Positions 1-6,394 of a stretch of 6,627 nt of DNA are shown here, piece after piece. Made by a program: the position numbers and the translations under genes. Source of the DNA: Thermoguttaceae bacterium (GTDB lineage Bacteria; Planctomycetota; Planctomycetia; Pirellulales; Thermoguttaceae); contig JANLFZ010000075.1 of NCBI GenBank assembly GCA_024653385.1, positions 8,003 to 14,629 of the forward strand, given 5' to 3'. Positions within the stretch are counted from its first letter, which is position 1. Each line of letters begins with the position of its first letter. The notes under the pieces are model-generated. The model worked only from the letters and a program-made list of their open reading frames with translations, did not search any database and was not told the origin of the DNA.

Positions 1-2641
1 CACCGTGGCGCCGGAAGCGCCGGCGGTGCTCGAGACCGCGCTGGCGGCCGGCATCTACGTTCCGCACCTGTGCCACCATCCCGACCTGAAGCCGGCCGGC
101 GTGTGCCGGCTGTGCCTGGTGCAGGTCGAGGGGCGTGGCCTCGCGCCGGCCTGCCGCACGCCGGTCGAGTCCGGGATGGTCGTTCGCACGGCCGGCGGCG
201 ATGTCGACAAGGCGCGCCGCATCGCCGTGGAACTTCTCATCGCCGACCACCAGGGCGACTGCCTGCGGTGCGCCAAGAACGGCCAGTGCGAGCTTCAGCG
301 AATCGCCGCGTACGTGGGGATCGACGAGCAGCGGCTTGCGCGGCTGCGTCCCCCGTCGCGCAGGTTGCCGGTCGACTCGTCGAATCCGTTTTTCGAGCGC
401 GACCCGAACAAATGCGTCCTCTGCGGGATCTGCGTGCGCACTTGCCAATCGCTTCAGGGGGCCGGGGCGATTGACTTCGCGTTCCGCGGGTACGACACGC
501 AAGTGAGCACGTTCGGGGGCGGTCCCATCGCCCAGTCGCGGTGCGAGTCGTGCGGCGAGTGCGTGGTGCGCTGCCCGGTGGGAGCGCTGGCCGTCAAGAA
601 CGCCAGGCAACCCTCGCGCGAGGTGCGCACCGTCTGCCCGTACTGCGGCGTGGGCTGCGGCATGTACCTGGGCGTGCAGGGAGACCGGATCGTCGGCGTG
701 CGGGGCGACCCCGAAAGCCCGGTCAACCGGGGCCGCCTGTGCGTCAAGGGGCGGTTCGGTCACGGGTTCGTCCACCATCCGCAGCGCCTGACCGCTCCCT
801 TGGTGCGCAAGAACGGCCGGCTCGTGCCCGCCACCTGGGACGAGGCCCTCGACGCGGTCGCCCGGGGCTTTGCCCCGCACCGCGGGCACCGGTTCGCCGC
901 GATCGCCTCGGCCAAGTGCACGAACGAAGAGAACTACGTGATCCAGAAGTTCGCCCGGGCCGTGATGGGCACCAACCACGTGGACCACTGCGCCCGGCTC
1001 TGTCACGCGCCTTCGGTGACCGGCCTGGTCCAGAGTCTGGGCAGCGGGGCGATGACCAACTCGATCGACGAGATCCGCTTCGCGGCCTGCATCTTCGCCA
1101 TCGGCACGAACACCACCTCGGCGCACCCGGTCATCGGCGCCGAGATCCGCCGCGCGGCCCAGGCCGGGGCGAAACTCATCGTCGCCAACCCCAAGGAGAT
1201 CGAACTGGCAAGGGCGGCCGACATCTTTCTCCAGCATCGCCCGGGAAGCGACGTGGCCCTCTTGATGGGCATGATGCGCGTGATCGTCGACGAACGTCTG
1301 GCCGACGAGGCGTTCATCGCGGCGCGATGCGAGAACTTCGGCCCATTTTGCGATTCGCTCCAGCGGTTCGACCTGGACACGGTCGAGGAGATTACCGGCG
1401 TGCCGCGGGAGAAAATCGCCCAGGCCGCACGGTGCTACGCCACGAACCGGCCCGCGATGCTCTTCTACGCGATGGGAATCACGCAGCACACTCACGGTAC
1501 CGACAACGTGCTGGCCACCAGCAATCTGGCCTTGTTGACCGGGAATGTCGGCCGGCCGTCGTCGGGAGTCAACCCGCTGCGCGGGCAGAACAACGTTCAA
1601 GGGGCTTGCGACATGGGGGCCCTGCCCAACGTGCTGCCGGGGTACCAGCGGGTCGACGCGCCGGAAGTGCGGGCGAAGTTCGAGTCGGCCTGGGGCTGCA
1701 CGCTACCGGAGATTCCCGGCCTGACGCTCACCGAGATCATCGACGCGGCCGGCCAAGGCGAGATCCGGGCCTTGTACTTGGTGGGCGAGAACCCGGTCCT
1801 CAGCGAGGCCAACGCCCGGCACGTGGAAGAGGCCCTCGGGCGCGGCGCGTTTCTGGTCGTCCAGGACATCTTTCTTTCCGAGACCGCCCGGCTGGCCGAC
1901 GTGGTGCTGCCCGCCGCCAGCTTCGCCGAGAAGGACGGCACGTTCACCAATACCGAGCGGCGCGTGCAGCGCGTGCGCAAGGCGATCGACCCGCCGGGCG
2001 AGTCGAAGCCCGACTGGTGGATTACCTGCCGGATCGCCCAGCGCCTCGGCGGCAAAGGGTTCGAGTACCCGGGTCCAAGCGAGATCCTCGACGAGATTGC
2101 CCGTCTGGTGCCCAGCTATGGCGGCATCTCATTCGGCCGGCTCGAGGTCGGCGGGCTTCCGTGGCCTTGTCCGTCGGAGGGGCACCCCGGCACGCCGATC
2201 CTCCACACCCAGAGGTTCGCCACGAAGGACGGCAAGGCGAGGTTCGTTCCGCTGGAGTACCGCCCGCCCGCCGAGGCATGCGACGAGCGGTTCCCGCTGG
2301 TGCTGACGACCGACCGCAGCCTGATCCACTATCACACCGGCACGATGACACGCCGGGTCGCGGGCCTTAGCGCGCTGGAAGGCGAGGAACTGGTGCGCAT
2401 GAATCCGGTTGATGCACAAGCCCTGGGCATCGCCGACGGCGACATGGTCGAAGTCAGCTCGCGCCGCGGCACGATGCGGGTCCGCGCCCGGCTGACCGAT
2501 GCCTGCCCGCCGGGTGTCGTCTCGGCCACCTTCCACTTCGCCGAGAGCCGCACGAACGAGTTGACCAATGCGGCCCTCGACCCGGTGGCGAAGATCCCCG
2601 AGACCAAGGTCTGCGCGGTGCGGGTCCAGCGCGCGGGCTAG
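1..2641 (+). CDS. fdhA: Formate dehydrogenase catalytic (alpha) subunit, NuoG-like N-terminus, Cys-type, 5'-partial
   Basis: This is the molybdenum- or tungsten-bis-MGD enzyme that interconverts CO2 and formate, the entry step of the Wood-Ljungdahl methyl branch; it is probably cytoplasmic, as no signal peptide is visible. The reading frame is open to the left edge and the first visible residues already sit inside the 2Fe-2S ferredoxin fold, so perhaps 10-15 N-terminal codons are missing. Counting from the GTG at base 5 (878 residues), the cluster ligands are: 2Fe-2S, Cys23/34/37/50; NuoG-type His-Cys3 4Fe-4S, His82 and Cys86/89/95; two ferredoxin 4Fe-4S sites, Cys137/140/143/147 and Cys180/183/186/190; and the catalytic-domain 4Fe-4S, Cys211/214/218/246. 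The active-site motif ARLCHAPSV puts Cys333 (TGT, bases 1001-1003) and His334 where many homologues have selenocysteine-His. A molybdopterin-dinucleotide-binding domain occupies about residues 762-878. The N-terminal wiring is typical of NAD(P)- or ferredoxin-linked soluble enzymes. A NuoG subunit is the main alternative, but the intact ARLCH motif and complete C-terminal domain favour FdhA. Confidence 0.94.
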   Translation, partial: TVAPEAPAVLETALAAGIYVPHLCHHPDLKPAGVCRLCLVQVEGRGLAPACRTPVESGMVVRTAGGDVDKARRIAVELLIADHQGDCLRCAKNGQCELQRIAAYVGIDEQRLARLRPPSRRLPVDSSNPFFERDPNKCVLCGICVRTCQSLQGAGAIDFAFRGYDTQVSTFGGGPIAQSRCESCGECVVRCPVGALAVKNARQPSREVRTVCPYCGVGCGMYLGVQGDRIVGVRGDPESPVNRGRLCVKGRFGHGFVHHPQRLTAPLVRKNGRLVPATWDEALDAVARGFAPHRGHRFAAIASAKCTNEENYVIQKFARAVMGTNHVDHCARLCHAPSVTGLVQSLGSGAMTNSIDEIRFAACIFAIGTNTTSAHPVIGAEIRRAAQAGAKLIVANPKEIELARAADIFLQHRPGSDVALLMGMMRVIVDERLADEAFIAARCENFGPFCDSLQRFDLDTVEEITGVPREKIAQAARCYATNRPAMLFYAMGITQHTHGTDNVLATSNLALLTGNVGRPSSGVNPLRGQNNVQGACDMGALPNVLPGYQRVDAPEVRAKFESAWGCTLPEIPGLTLTEIIDAAGQGEIRALYLVGENPVLSEANARHVEEALGRGAFLVVQDIFLSETARLADVVLPAASFAEKDGTFTNTERRVQRVRKAIDPPGESKPDWWITCRIAQRLGGKGFEYPGPSEILDEIARLVPSYGGISFGRLEVGGLPWPCPSEGHPGTPILHTQRFATKDGKARFVPLEYRPPAEACDERFPLVLTTDRSLIHYHTGTMTRRVAGLSALEGEELVRMNPVDAQALGIADGDMVEVSSRRGTMRVRARLTDACPPGVVSATFHFAESRTNELTNAALDPVAKIPETKVCAVRVQRAG

Positions 2642-2644
2642 GCG

Positions 2645-2687
2645 TGTCGGCTTGCCTTGCGTAGTGGCTTTTCAGAGCCGGCCGACA
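2645..2687. terminator. Imperfect inverted repeat between convergent genes, possible bidirectional terminator
   Basis: The fdhA stop (2641) and the facing GNAT-CBS stop (2672) are only 30 bases apart. An outer 7-bp inverted repeat, TGTCGGC (2645-2651) and GCCGACA (2681-2687), encloses a small inner stem, GGCT (2666-2669) with AGCC (2676-2679). The right arm lies in the last codons of the minus-strand gene. There is only a short T run inside the loop and no T tract after the stem, so this is weak evidence for an intrinsic terminator. It may be chance in GC-rich DNA. Confidence 0.25.
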
Positions 2688-3586
2688 TAATACGTCAGGA
2701 CGTCCCGCCGGCCGATGATGCCGACCAGCCTTCCATGCGCGTCGACCACGGGAATCGACCGCACTTTCTTCGACAGGAACATGCGCACGACCTTGGCCAC
2801 GGTGCAAGTGGGGCGGACGAACAGGACATCGCGGGTCAAGACGTCGGCCACGCACTTGTCGAGGTTCGAAGGCAGCATCATGTCGGTCTCCGAGATGATG
2901 CCGATCAGCCGCGCCTGGTCGTCGACCACCGGCAGCGAGGCCACCCGGCATTTGAGGAAGACCTCGACGGCGGTGCGGCACGACTCGTGCAGGCCGATGG
3001 AAAGGACGTTCCGGTTCATCATGGTCTCGACCGGGATGCTCACGGCCTCGTGATAGCCCGCCAGGTCGAGGGTCATTTCCAGTTCGCGCGGGTCCTCGGT
3101 GGCGAGGTACTCGAAGCCGCACTTCTTGTAGACGTGCCGCGCCCGGAGGTTGGTCCGCTCGACCGGCAGCCAAATCGTGTCGAAACCGATTTCGTAGGCC
3201 AATTGGACGGCGCAGCGGGTCAGGTGGGTGCCGATGCCGATGTTCTGGAACCGGGGGGCCACGACCACGAGGAATTCGCATCGCTGGTCGTCGATGGGAA
3301 ACAGCGCCGCGTGTCCCACCGCCCCTTCGCCGAACGACAAGGCCACGAGGTTGATCCCATGGCCGATCATGTGCTGCACCCACTGGACGCAGGCGGCGTC
3401 GCTGACCGGCGGAAGACCCTGGAACGAATTCCTGGGCTGGTAGGCCAGGTACATGTCGATAAGGCCCTGGCACGTCTTGTCGTCGAGGGTCCGGATGAGG
3501 ATTGCTTCGCCCGTCTTGGTGATGGCCGCCTGGGGCAAGCAATGGAAGGTCGAACCCTCGGCTCGGGGATCGGGTCTGGGTTCCAC
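2672..3586 (-). CDS. GNAT-family N-acetyltransferase fused to a tandem CBS-domain pair
   Basis: This protein of about 304 residues joins a GNAT acyl-CoA-dependent acetyltransferase domain (about 30-172) to two CBS domains (about 187-237 and 246-301). GNAT motif A is visible as an aliphatic strand followed by RFQNIGIG, with the pyrophosphate-binding Q-x-x-G-x-G at residues 114-119. The NLRARHVYKKCGFEY segment is the usual C-terminal GNAT signature (N-x-x-A/R-x-x-x-Y-x-x-x-GF). Each CBS repeat shows the V-x-S/R-x-PVVD...GRLxGIIxxxD pattern; paired CBS domains commonly bind AMP, ATP or S-adenosylmethionine. The substrate cannot be told from sequence. I chose the GTG at 3586 because AAGGGAG lies 8 bases upstream. 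The same frame also opens at a GTG at 3622 (316 residues), but that start has no Shine-Dalgarno and abuts a hairpin. It follows acsE on the same strand and is probably the last gene of the acs operon. It may act as an acetyl-CoA/adenylate-responsive regulator (inference). Confidence 0.88.
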   Translation of the reverse strand: MEPRPDPRAEGSTFHCLPQAAITKTGEAILIRTLDDKTCQGLIDMYLAYQPRNSFQGLPPVSDAACVQWVQHMIGHGINLVALSFGEGAVGHAALFPIDDQRCEFLVVVAPRFQNIGIGTHLTRCAVQLAYEIGFDTIWLPVERTNLRARHVYKKCGFEYLATEDPRELEMTLDLAGYHEAVSIPVETMMNRNVLSIGLHESCRTAVEVFLKCRVASLPVVDDQARLIGIISETDMMLPSNLDKCVADVLTRDVLFVRPTCTVAKVVRMFLSKKVRSIPVVDAHGRLVGIIGRRDVLTYYVGRL

Positions 3587-3594
3587 GGCGCGGT

Positions 3595-3601
3595 CTCCCT
3601 T
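3595..3601 (-). promoter_or_regulatory. Shine-Dalgarno deciding the GNAT-CBS start
   Basis: The minus strand reads AAGGGAG, 8 bases before the GTG at 3586. No comparable sequence precedes the upstream in-frame GTG at 3622, so the shorter start is preferred. Confidence 0.6.
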
Positions 3602-3625
3602 CGAGGGCTTTCCAGGGGCCACGAA

Positions 3626-3647
3626 GCGTGAGGAAAGAAACTCACGC
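3626..3647 (-). other. Perfect intergenic hairpin between acsE and the GNAT-CBS gene
   Basis: A perfect 7-bp inverted repeat, GCGTGAG (3626-3632) and CTCACGC (3641-3647), surrounds an 8-base loop that is all purine on the plus strand and all pyrimidine on the minus strand. In the transcript it lies 38 bases after the acsE stop and about 25 bases before the Shine-Dalgarno of the next gene. No T run follows it on the minus strand, so it does not look like a standard intrinsic terminator. It could be an intercistronic processing, stability or attenuation element, or chance. Confidence 0.4.
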
Positions 3648-3685
3648 CTCGCCCGCTCGCCAGGACCATTCTGTTTTCTTGGCCC

Positions 3686-4504
3686 TCAGCACGCCAGTCC
3701 CTTCTGCATCCGCCACGCTCGGAGATAGTCGTCGCTGTAGAGATGCTTGCCCAAGAGCGCCTCGGCCGTGATCATCGCATCGATCAGGTCCCGGTCGGCC
3801 GCGTCGCAGATCGCCGCATCGAGCCCCGCCGCCAGGCACATCACCAGGTAGGTGCGGTTGAGCAGCTTGTGCAGCGGGCACTTCTGGCTGACGTTCGACA
3901 GACCGACGATGAACCGCGGCGGCGGGTCGCTCACCGCGGCAAGCTGCCGGATCGCCTCGACCGCGTGGATCTGCTGCTTGGGCGCGGCATGGATCGGCAA
4001 GATGATCGGATCGAGGTAGATGTCCTCGGTCGGGATCCCCGCCTCGATCGCCGCCATGAGGAACGAGGCCCCGCACTCGACGCGCTTTTCGACGTTGCCG
4101 GGCACGCCGTCCTGGTCCATCGTCAGCCCGATGATGCCGCAGCGGTACTGGACGGCCAGCGGAAGCAACTTGTCCATGTACTCCCGCGCGGCCGTGCAGG
4201 AATTGATGACCAGCCCGGTGTCGGGCAGGGCTTCGCGCACGGCGGGAACGGCCTGCACCAGCACGTTGGCCTTCGCGCTATCGAGCGACAGCGGCTTGTC
4301 GGTCACCTCGTGAACGGCCTGCGCCAGCCAGAGGAAGTTCTCGGCCGGATCGCCCTTGGTCGGGCCGATGTTCAGGTCGATCACGTCGGCTCCCCCGGCC
4401 AGTTGTTCCGCCAGCAGCCGGTGGATGACCTCCTTGTTCCGATCGGCGATCGCCCCGCGCACGTCGCGATACATGCCGTTGATCCGTTCGCTGAAGATGA
4501 TCAT
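3686..4504 (-). CDS. acsE: 5-methyltetrahydrofolate:corrinoid/iron-sulfur protein methyltransferase (MeTr)
   Basis: AcsE transfers the methyl group of 5-methyl-THF to Co(I) of the corrinoid iron-sulfur protein, joining the methyl branch to acetyl-CoA synthesis in the cytoplasm. The 272-residue product is a pterin-binding-fold (DHPS-like) TIM barrel, close to the roughly 262 residues of the Moorella enzyme. It opens with IIFSERINGM and has the family segments IDLNIGP, LSLDS, LVINS, GLTM, YLDPIILP and GLSNVSQ. As I recall the Moorella enzyme, its pterin-binding/catalytic residues Asp75, Asn96, Asp160 and Asn199 correspond here to Asp75, Asn101, Asp165 and Asn204, so it looks active. The ATG at 4504 is chosen because the homology begins there and GAGGAA lies just upstream; the frame could extend 22 codons to 4570, but that extension is Arg-rich and unlike the family. 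It lies 99 bases after acsD, whose product is part of its partner protein. Confidence 0.96.
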   Translation of the reverse strand: MIIFSERINGMYRDVRGAIADRNKEVIHRLLAEQLAGGADVIDLNIGPTKGDPAENFLWLAQAVHEVTDKPLSLDSAKANVLVQAVPAVREALPDTGLVINSCTAAREYMDKLLPLAVQYRCGIIGLTMDQDGVPGNVEKRVECGASFLMAAIEAGIPTEDIYLDPIILPIHAAPKQQIHAVEAIRQLAAVSDPPPRFIVGLSNVSQKCPLHKLLNRTYLVMCLAAGLDAAICDAADRDLIDAMITAEALLGKHLYSDDYLRAWRMQKGLAC

Positions 4505-4603
4505 GGTTCGGTTCCTCGGGATCGAGTGTTGTTTCGCACGAATAGCGCGGTTCGCCGTCCGCTCGCGCAACCGCCGTCACGACGTCGGGCGAAGCCCCAT
4601 CGC
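4505..4603 (-). other. 99-base acsD-acsE intercistronic spacer
   Basis: This is the longest clearly untranslated gap in the minus-strand cluster. Read on the minus strand it holds a small GGGC-TTC-GCCC stem just after the acsD stop. It also has a 6-bp inverted repeat, plus-strand GCGGTT (4547-4552) against AACCGC (4569-4574), with a 16-base loop, and a direct repeat of GACGGCG flanking part of that loop. None is strong. No convincing promoter or T-rich terminator is visible, so readthrough from acsD into acsE is the simplest reading. Confidence 0.35.
4512..4517 (-). promoter_or_regulatory. Shine-Dalgarno deciding the acsE start
   Basis: The minus strand reads GAGGAA, with the GAGG core 9 bases before the ATG at 4504. 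This supports starting at MIIFSERI rather than at the upstream in-frame start at 4570. Confidence 0.65.
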
Positions 4604-5572
4604 TTAGGCCGTCGGAGCCAACAGTCCGTCGATCAGCCGCCGGACCGTCTCGACGGCCTTCGGATGACGCATCACAATGAGATCGGCGCCTCCCTGGAGC
4701 AGGTCCGCCGCGGTCACCGCTTCCCAAGCGGGGCCGCGCAGCGCGGCCGGGCCCCACGCCGCCGCTGCCTCGTCGCCGGTTCGCGCCTCCTTGCACCGCC
4801 ACGCCTCATAGCCCACGTCCAAAATCACCGGCTGCGCCATCAGCCGATCGCCCGACAAGGCGGCAAGCCGCCCGCGCTCGAGAATCGAGTACACGTACTC
4901 CATGCCGTAGCCGAGCGAAGCGGTCGTGGGGTAAATGACCAGGTCGGCGAGCGGGTAGCCCGTGTCGCTGACCAGCATGTTCACCTGCTTCGACTTGTTG
5001 ATGTCGCACGGCGCCAGGGCGATCAGTTTGTGGTGGTAGGCCAGGGCGGCGGCCGCCAGCGTGCGGTACTCGGTCTCGGTCGCGGCGCCCAAGAGGCAGT
5101 TCTCGCCCTGGGCGGCCTCGGCCACCCGCGGCATGACCACCTGGTCCTTGGCCGGCACGTCGCAACCCCAGATCACCAGCGGCAGATCGACCGCGTCGAG
5201 CACCGCCCGAACCGTCTCGACCGCCTGCTCCGGCGTGCGATCGCCCTCGTCGGGATGCGTGCCCACGAGCCGGAGGTTCACCAGATCGGCCCCGAGTTCC
5301 TTGACGCGGCGTGCCCACGCCGCCGGGTCGGACCACACGTCGGCATAGACGTCGGCCAAGGGTTTGGGCCAGTCGGAAGGCGCCACGTCGAGCACGTCCA
5401 TCGCGATGGCCGGCGCATGGGGCGTTTCGCCGTCGAAGTCCAAGAACGGAATGCCCGACGCGCCGCCGATGGTCACCGTGCGCCCGCGCGTCCCGCCCTC
5501 GGCCGGCGTCGCGCCGAGAGTCACCGGATGGACCCGGCCGGACCATTTTTCTTTTACCTCGGGCAATGGCAT
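4604..5572 (-). CDS. acsD: Corrinoid/iron-sulfur protein small subunit (CODH/ACS delta subunit)
   Basis: AcsD is the TIM-barrel small subunit that pairs with AcsC to form the corrinoid iron-sulfur protein, which carries the methyl group from AcsE to acetyl-CoA synthase. The product is 322 residues, about the expected length. Family-like segments include VTLGA near the N-terminus, the glycine-rich VTIGGASGIPFLDFDG region (about 33-48), DLVNLRLVGTHPDE (about 96-109), LVIWGCDVPAKD (about 132-143), and YPTTASLGYGMEY (214-226), followed by a C-terminal ADLIVMRHPKAVE segment. The start at 5572 is fixed by AAGGAG 8 bases upstream. The open frame runs back to 6064, but that part overlaps cooC, is arginine-rich and has no family resemblance. 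The large subunit AcsC, often a close neighbour, is not in the window. The gene lies 38 bases after cooC and 99 bases before acsE. Confidence 0.95.
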   Translation of the reverse strand: MPLPEVKEKWSGRVHPVTLGATPAEGGTRGRTVTIGGASGIPFLDFDGETPHAPAIAMDVLDVAPSDWPKPLADVYADVWSDPAAWARRVKELGADLVNLRLVGTHPDEGDRTPEQAVETVRAVLDAVDLPLVIWGCDVPAKDQVVMPRVAEAAQGENCLLGAATETEYRTLAAAALAYHHKLIALAPCDINKSKQVNMLVSDTGYPLADLVIYPTTASLGYGMEYVYSILERGRLAALSGDRLMAQPVILDVGYEAWRCKEARTGDEAAAAWGPAALRGPAWEAVTAADLLQGGADLIVMRHPKAVETVRRLIDGLLAPTA

Positions 5573-5580
5573 GAGGAACG

Positions 5581-5586
5581 CTCCTT
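5581..5586 (-). promoter_or_regulatory. Shine-Dalgarno deciding the acsD start
   Basis: The minus strand reads AAGGAG, 8 bases before the ATG at 5572, in the 38-base gap after cooC. It rules in favour of the 322-residue product over the 486-codon open frame. Confidence 0.7.
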
Positions 5587-5610
5587 GCCCTGGCCGTGCG
5601 GCCCGGGCGA

Positions 5611-6390
5611 TCAAACAGGGGGAGTCACCAACGTTGAACAAAGTCTTGCCGCAATCTGGCGGACCGCCTCCAGCGCGGGAGAACCGGCGCCGAAGGCGAA
5701 CACGTCGTGCCCTTCGGCCCCAGCACGCTCGACCGCGTCGTCCTGGGGAACGTCGGGCAGACGCTCGACATCCAGCGCGGTTAGGTCGCGTTCGATCGGC
5801 GCGGGCACGCCCTCGGGCGCGACCCGCGTGGCCAACACGACGCGGTGGCCGATTCGGACCGGCAATTCTCGGGACAATTCGAGGATGCGCCGCACGGCGC
5901 GAAGCGAGGGGACCGTGGGATTCAGAACCGCGATGAGGAAGTCGATATCGTTCGTCGTGCGGCGCGAAAGATGTTCCATGCCCGCCTCGTTGTCGACCAC
6001 GACCGCGGCATAATTCCGGGCGAGGGTATCGAGGGATTGGCGGAGCAGGTGGTTGACCGCGCAATAGCAGCGGGGGCCCTCGGGACGCCCCATCGTCAGC
6101 AGATCGAAGCCCTCGGCTTCGGCCAGGGCCCGCTGGAGTTCGTCCTCGACCGCCCGGACCCGGCCGATCCCGCTGGCGGGCGATCCCTCCGGCGTGGAAC
6201 CGCGTTCGCGGATCTCGGCGAGGGTCAGGCCGGGTTCCATGCCGAGGGCCTCGCCCAGGTTTGCATTGGGATCGGCGTCGACGGCCAGGACGGGCCGCAC
6301 GCGCTGTTCGACCAGCGCCCGGACCAACAGCGACGCGAAGGTCGTCTTGCCCGTCCCACCCTTGCCGGCGACCGCGATCGACAGAGCCAT
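5611..6390 (-). CDS. cooC: CooC/AcsF-type ATPase for nickel insertion into CODH/ACS
   Basis: This 259-residue P-loop ATPase belongs to the MinD/SIMIBI class that supports nickel insertion into the active-site clusters of CO dehydrogenase and, for the AcsF branch, acetyl-CoA synthase. The deviant Walker A motif GKGGTGKTT is at residues 9-17. The switch I-like VDADPNANLG is at 37-46, and the Walker B-like VVVDNEAGMEH at 130-140. The CxC pair Cys108 and Cys110 (in RCYCAVNHLLR) is the feature that in CooC binds metal across the dimer interface. Length matches CooC proteins (about 250-265). The ATG at 6390 begins the canonical N-terminus, with AAAGGAG 11 bases upstream. It starts 4 bases after the probable acsV stop and precedes acsD, so it is surely co-transcribed with pathway genes. 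Whether it serves CO dehydrogenase (CooC) or acetyl-CoA synthase (AcsF) cannot be decided here. An unrelated MinD/ParA function is unlikely given CYC and context. Confidence 0.93.
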   Translation of the reverse strand: MALSIAVAGKGGTGKTTFASLLVRALVEQRVRPVLAVDADPNANLGEALGMEPGLTLAEIRERGSTPEGSPASGIGRVRAVEDELQRALAEAEGFDLLTMGRPEGPRCYCAVNHLLRQSLDTLARNYAAVVVDNEAGMEHLSRRTTNDIDFLIAVLNPTVPSLRAVRRILELSRELPVRIGHRVVLATRVAPEGVPAPIERDLTALDVERLPDVPQDDAVERAGAEGHDVFAFGAGSPALEAVRQIAARLCSTLVTPPV

Positions 6391-6394
6391 GGGG

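Noticed and set aside
1001..1003. Selenocysteine at the FdhA active site
   Set aside because: The codon is TGT (Cys), not TGA, and the frame is uninterrupted to 2641.
541..2370. A 609-codon plus-strand open frame inside fdhA in another frame
   Set aside because: It is arginine- and proline-rich, has no motif, and overlaps the fully supported fdhA frame.
1..2641. NuoG (complex I 75-kDa subunit) identity for the first gene
   Set aside because: The intact HCARLCHAPSV catalytic motif and complete molybdopterin-binding C-terminal domain fit formate dehydrogenase; NuoG has lost this active site.
2657..3631. A 324-codon plus-strand open frame opposite the GNAT-CBS gene
   Set aside because: The minus-strand frame carries clear GNAT and CBS motifs and a Shine-Dalgarno; this one is its complement and shows neither.
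4505..4570. A 22-residue N-terminal extension of AcsE starting at 4570
   Set aside because: The extension is Arg-rich and unlike the family, while the ATG at 4504 has a well-placed GAGG site and matches the normal AcsE N-terminus.
5589..5600. GGCC-GCAC-GGCC mini-hairpin between cooC and acsD
   Set aside because: Its stem is only 4 bp in GC-rich DNA and no T run follows, so chance is the better explanation; the position given is approximate.
3743..6013. A 756-codon plus-strand open frame antisense to acsE, acsD and cooC
   Set aside because: Its translation is Arg/Gly/Asp/Val-rich with no recognisable domain and exactly mirrors three well-supported minus-strand genes. Long antisense frames are expected in GC-rich coding DNA, where stop codons are rare.
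5573..6064. A 164-residue N-terminal extension of AcsD
   Set aside because: It overlaps cooC almost entirely, is low-complexity, and a strong AAGGAG site marks the start at 5572.
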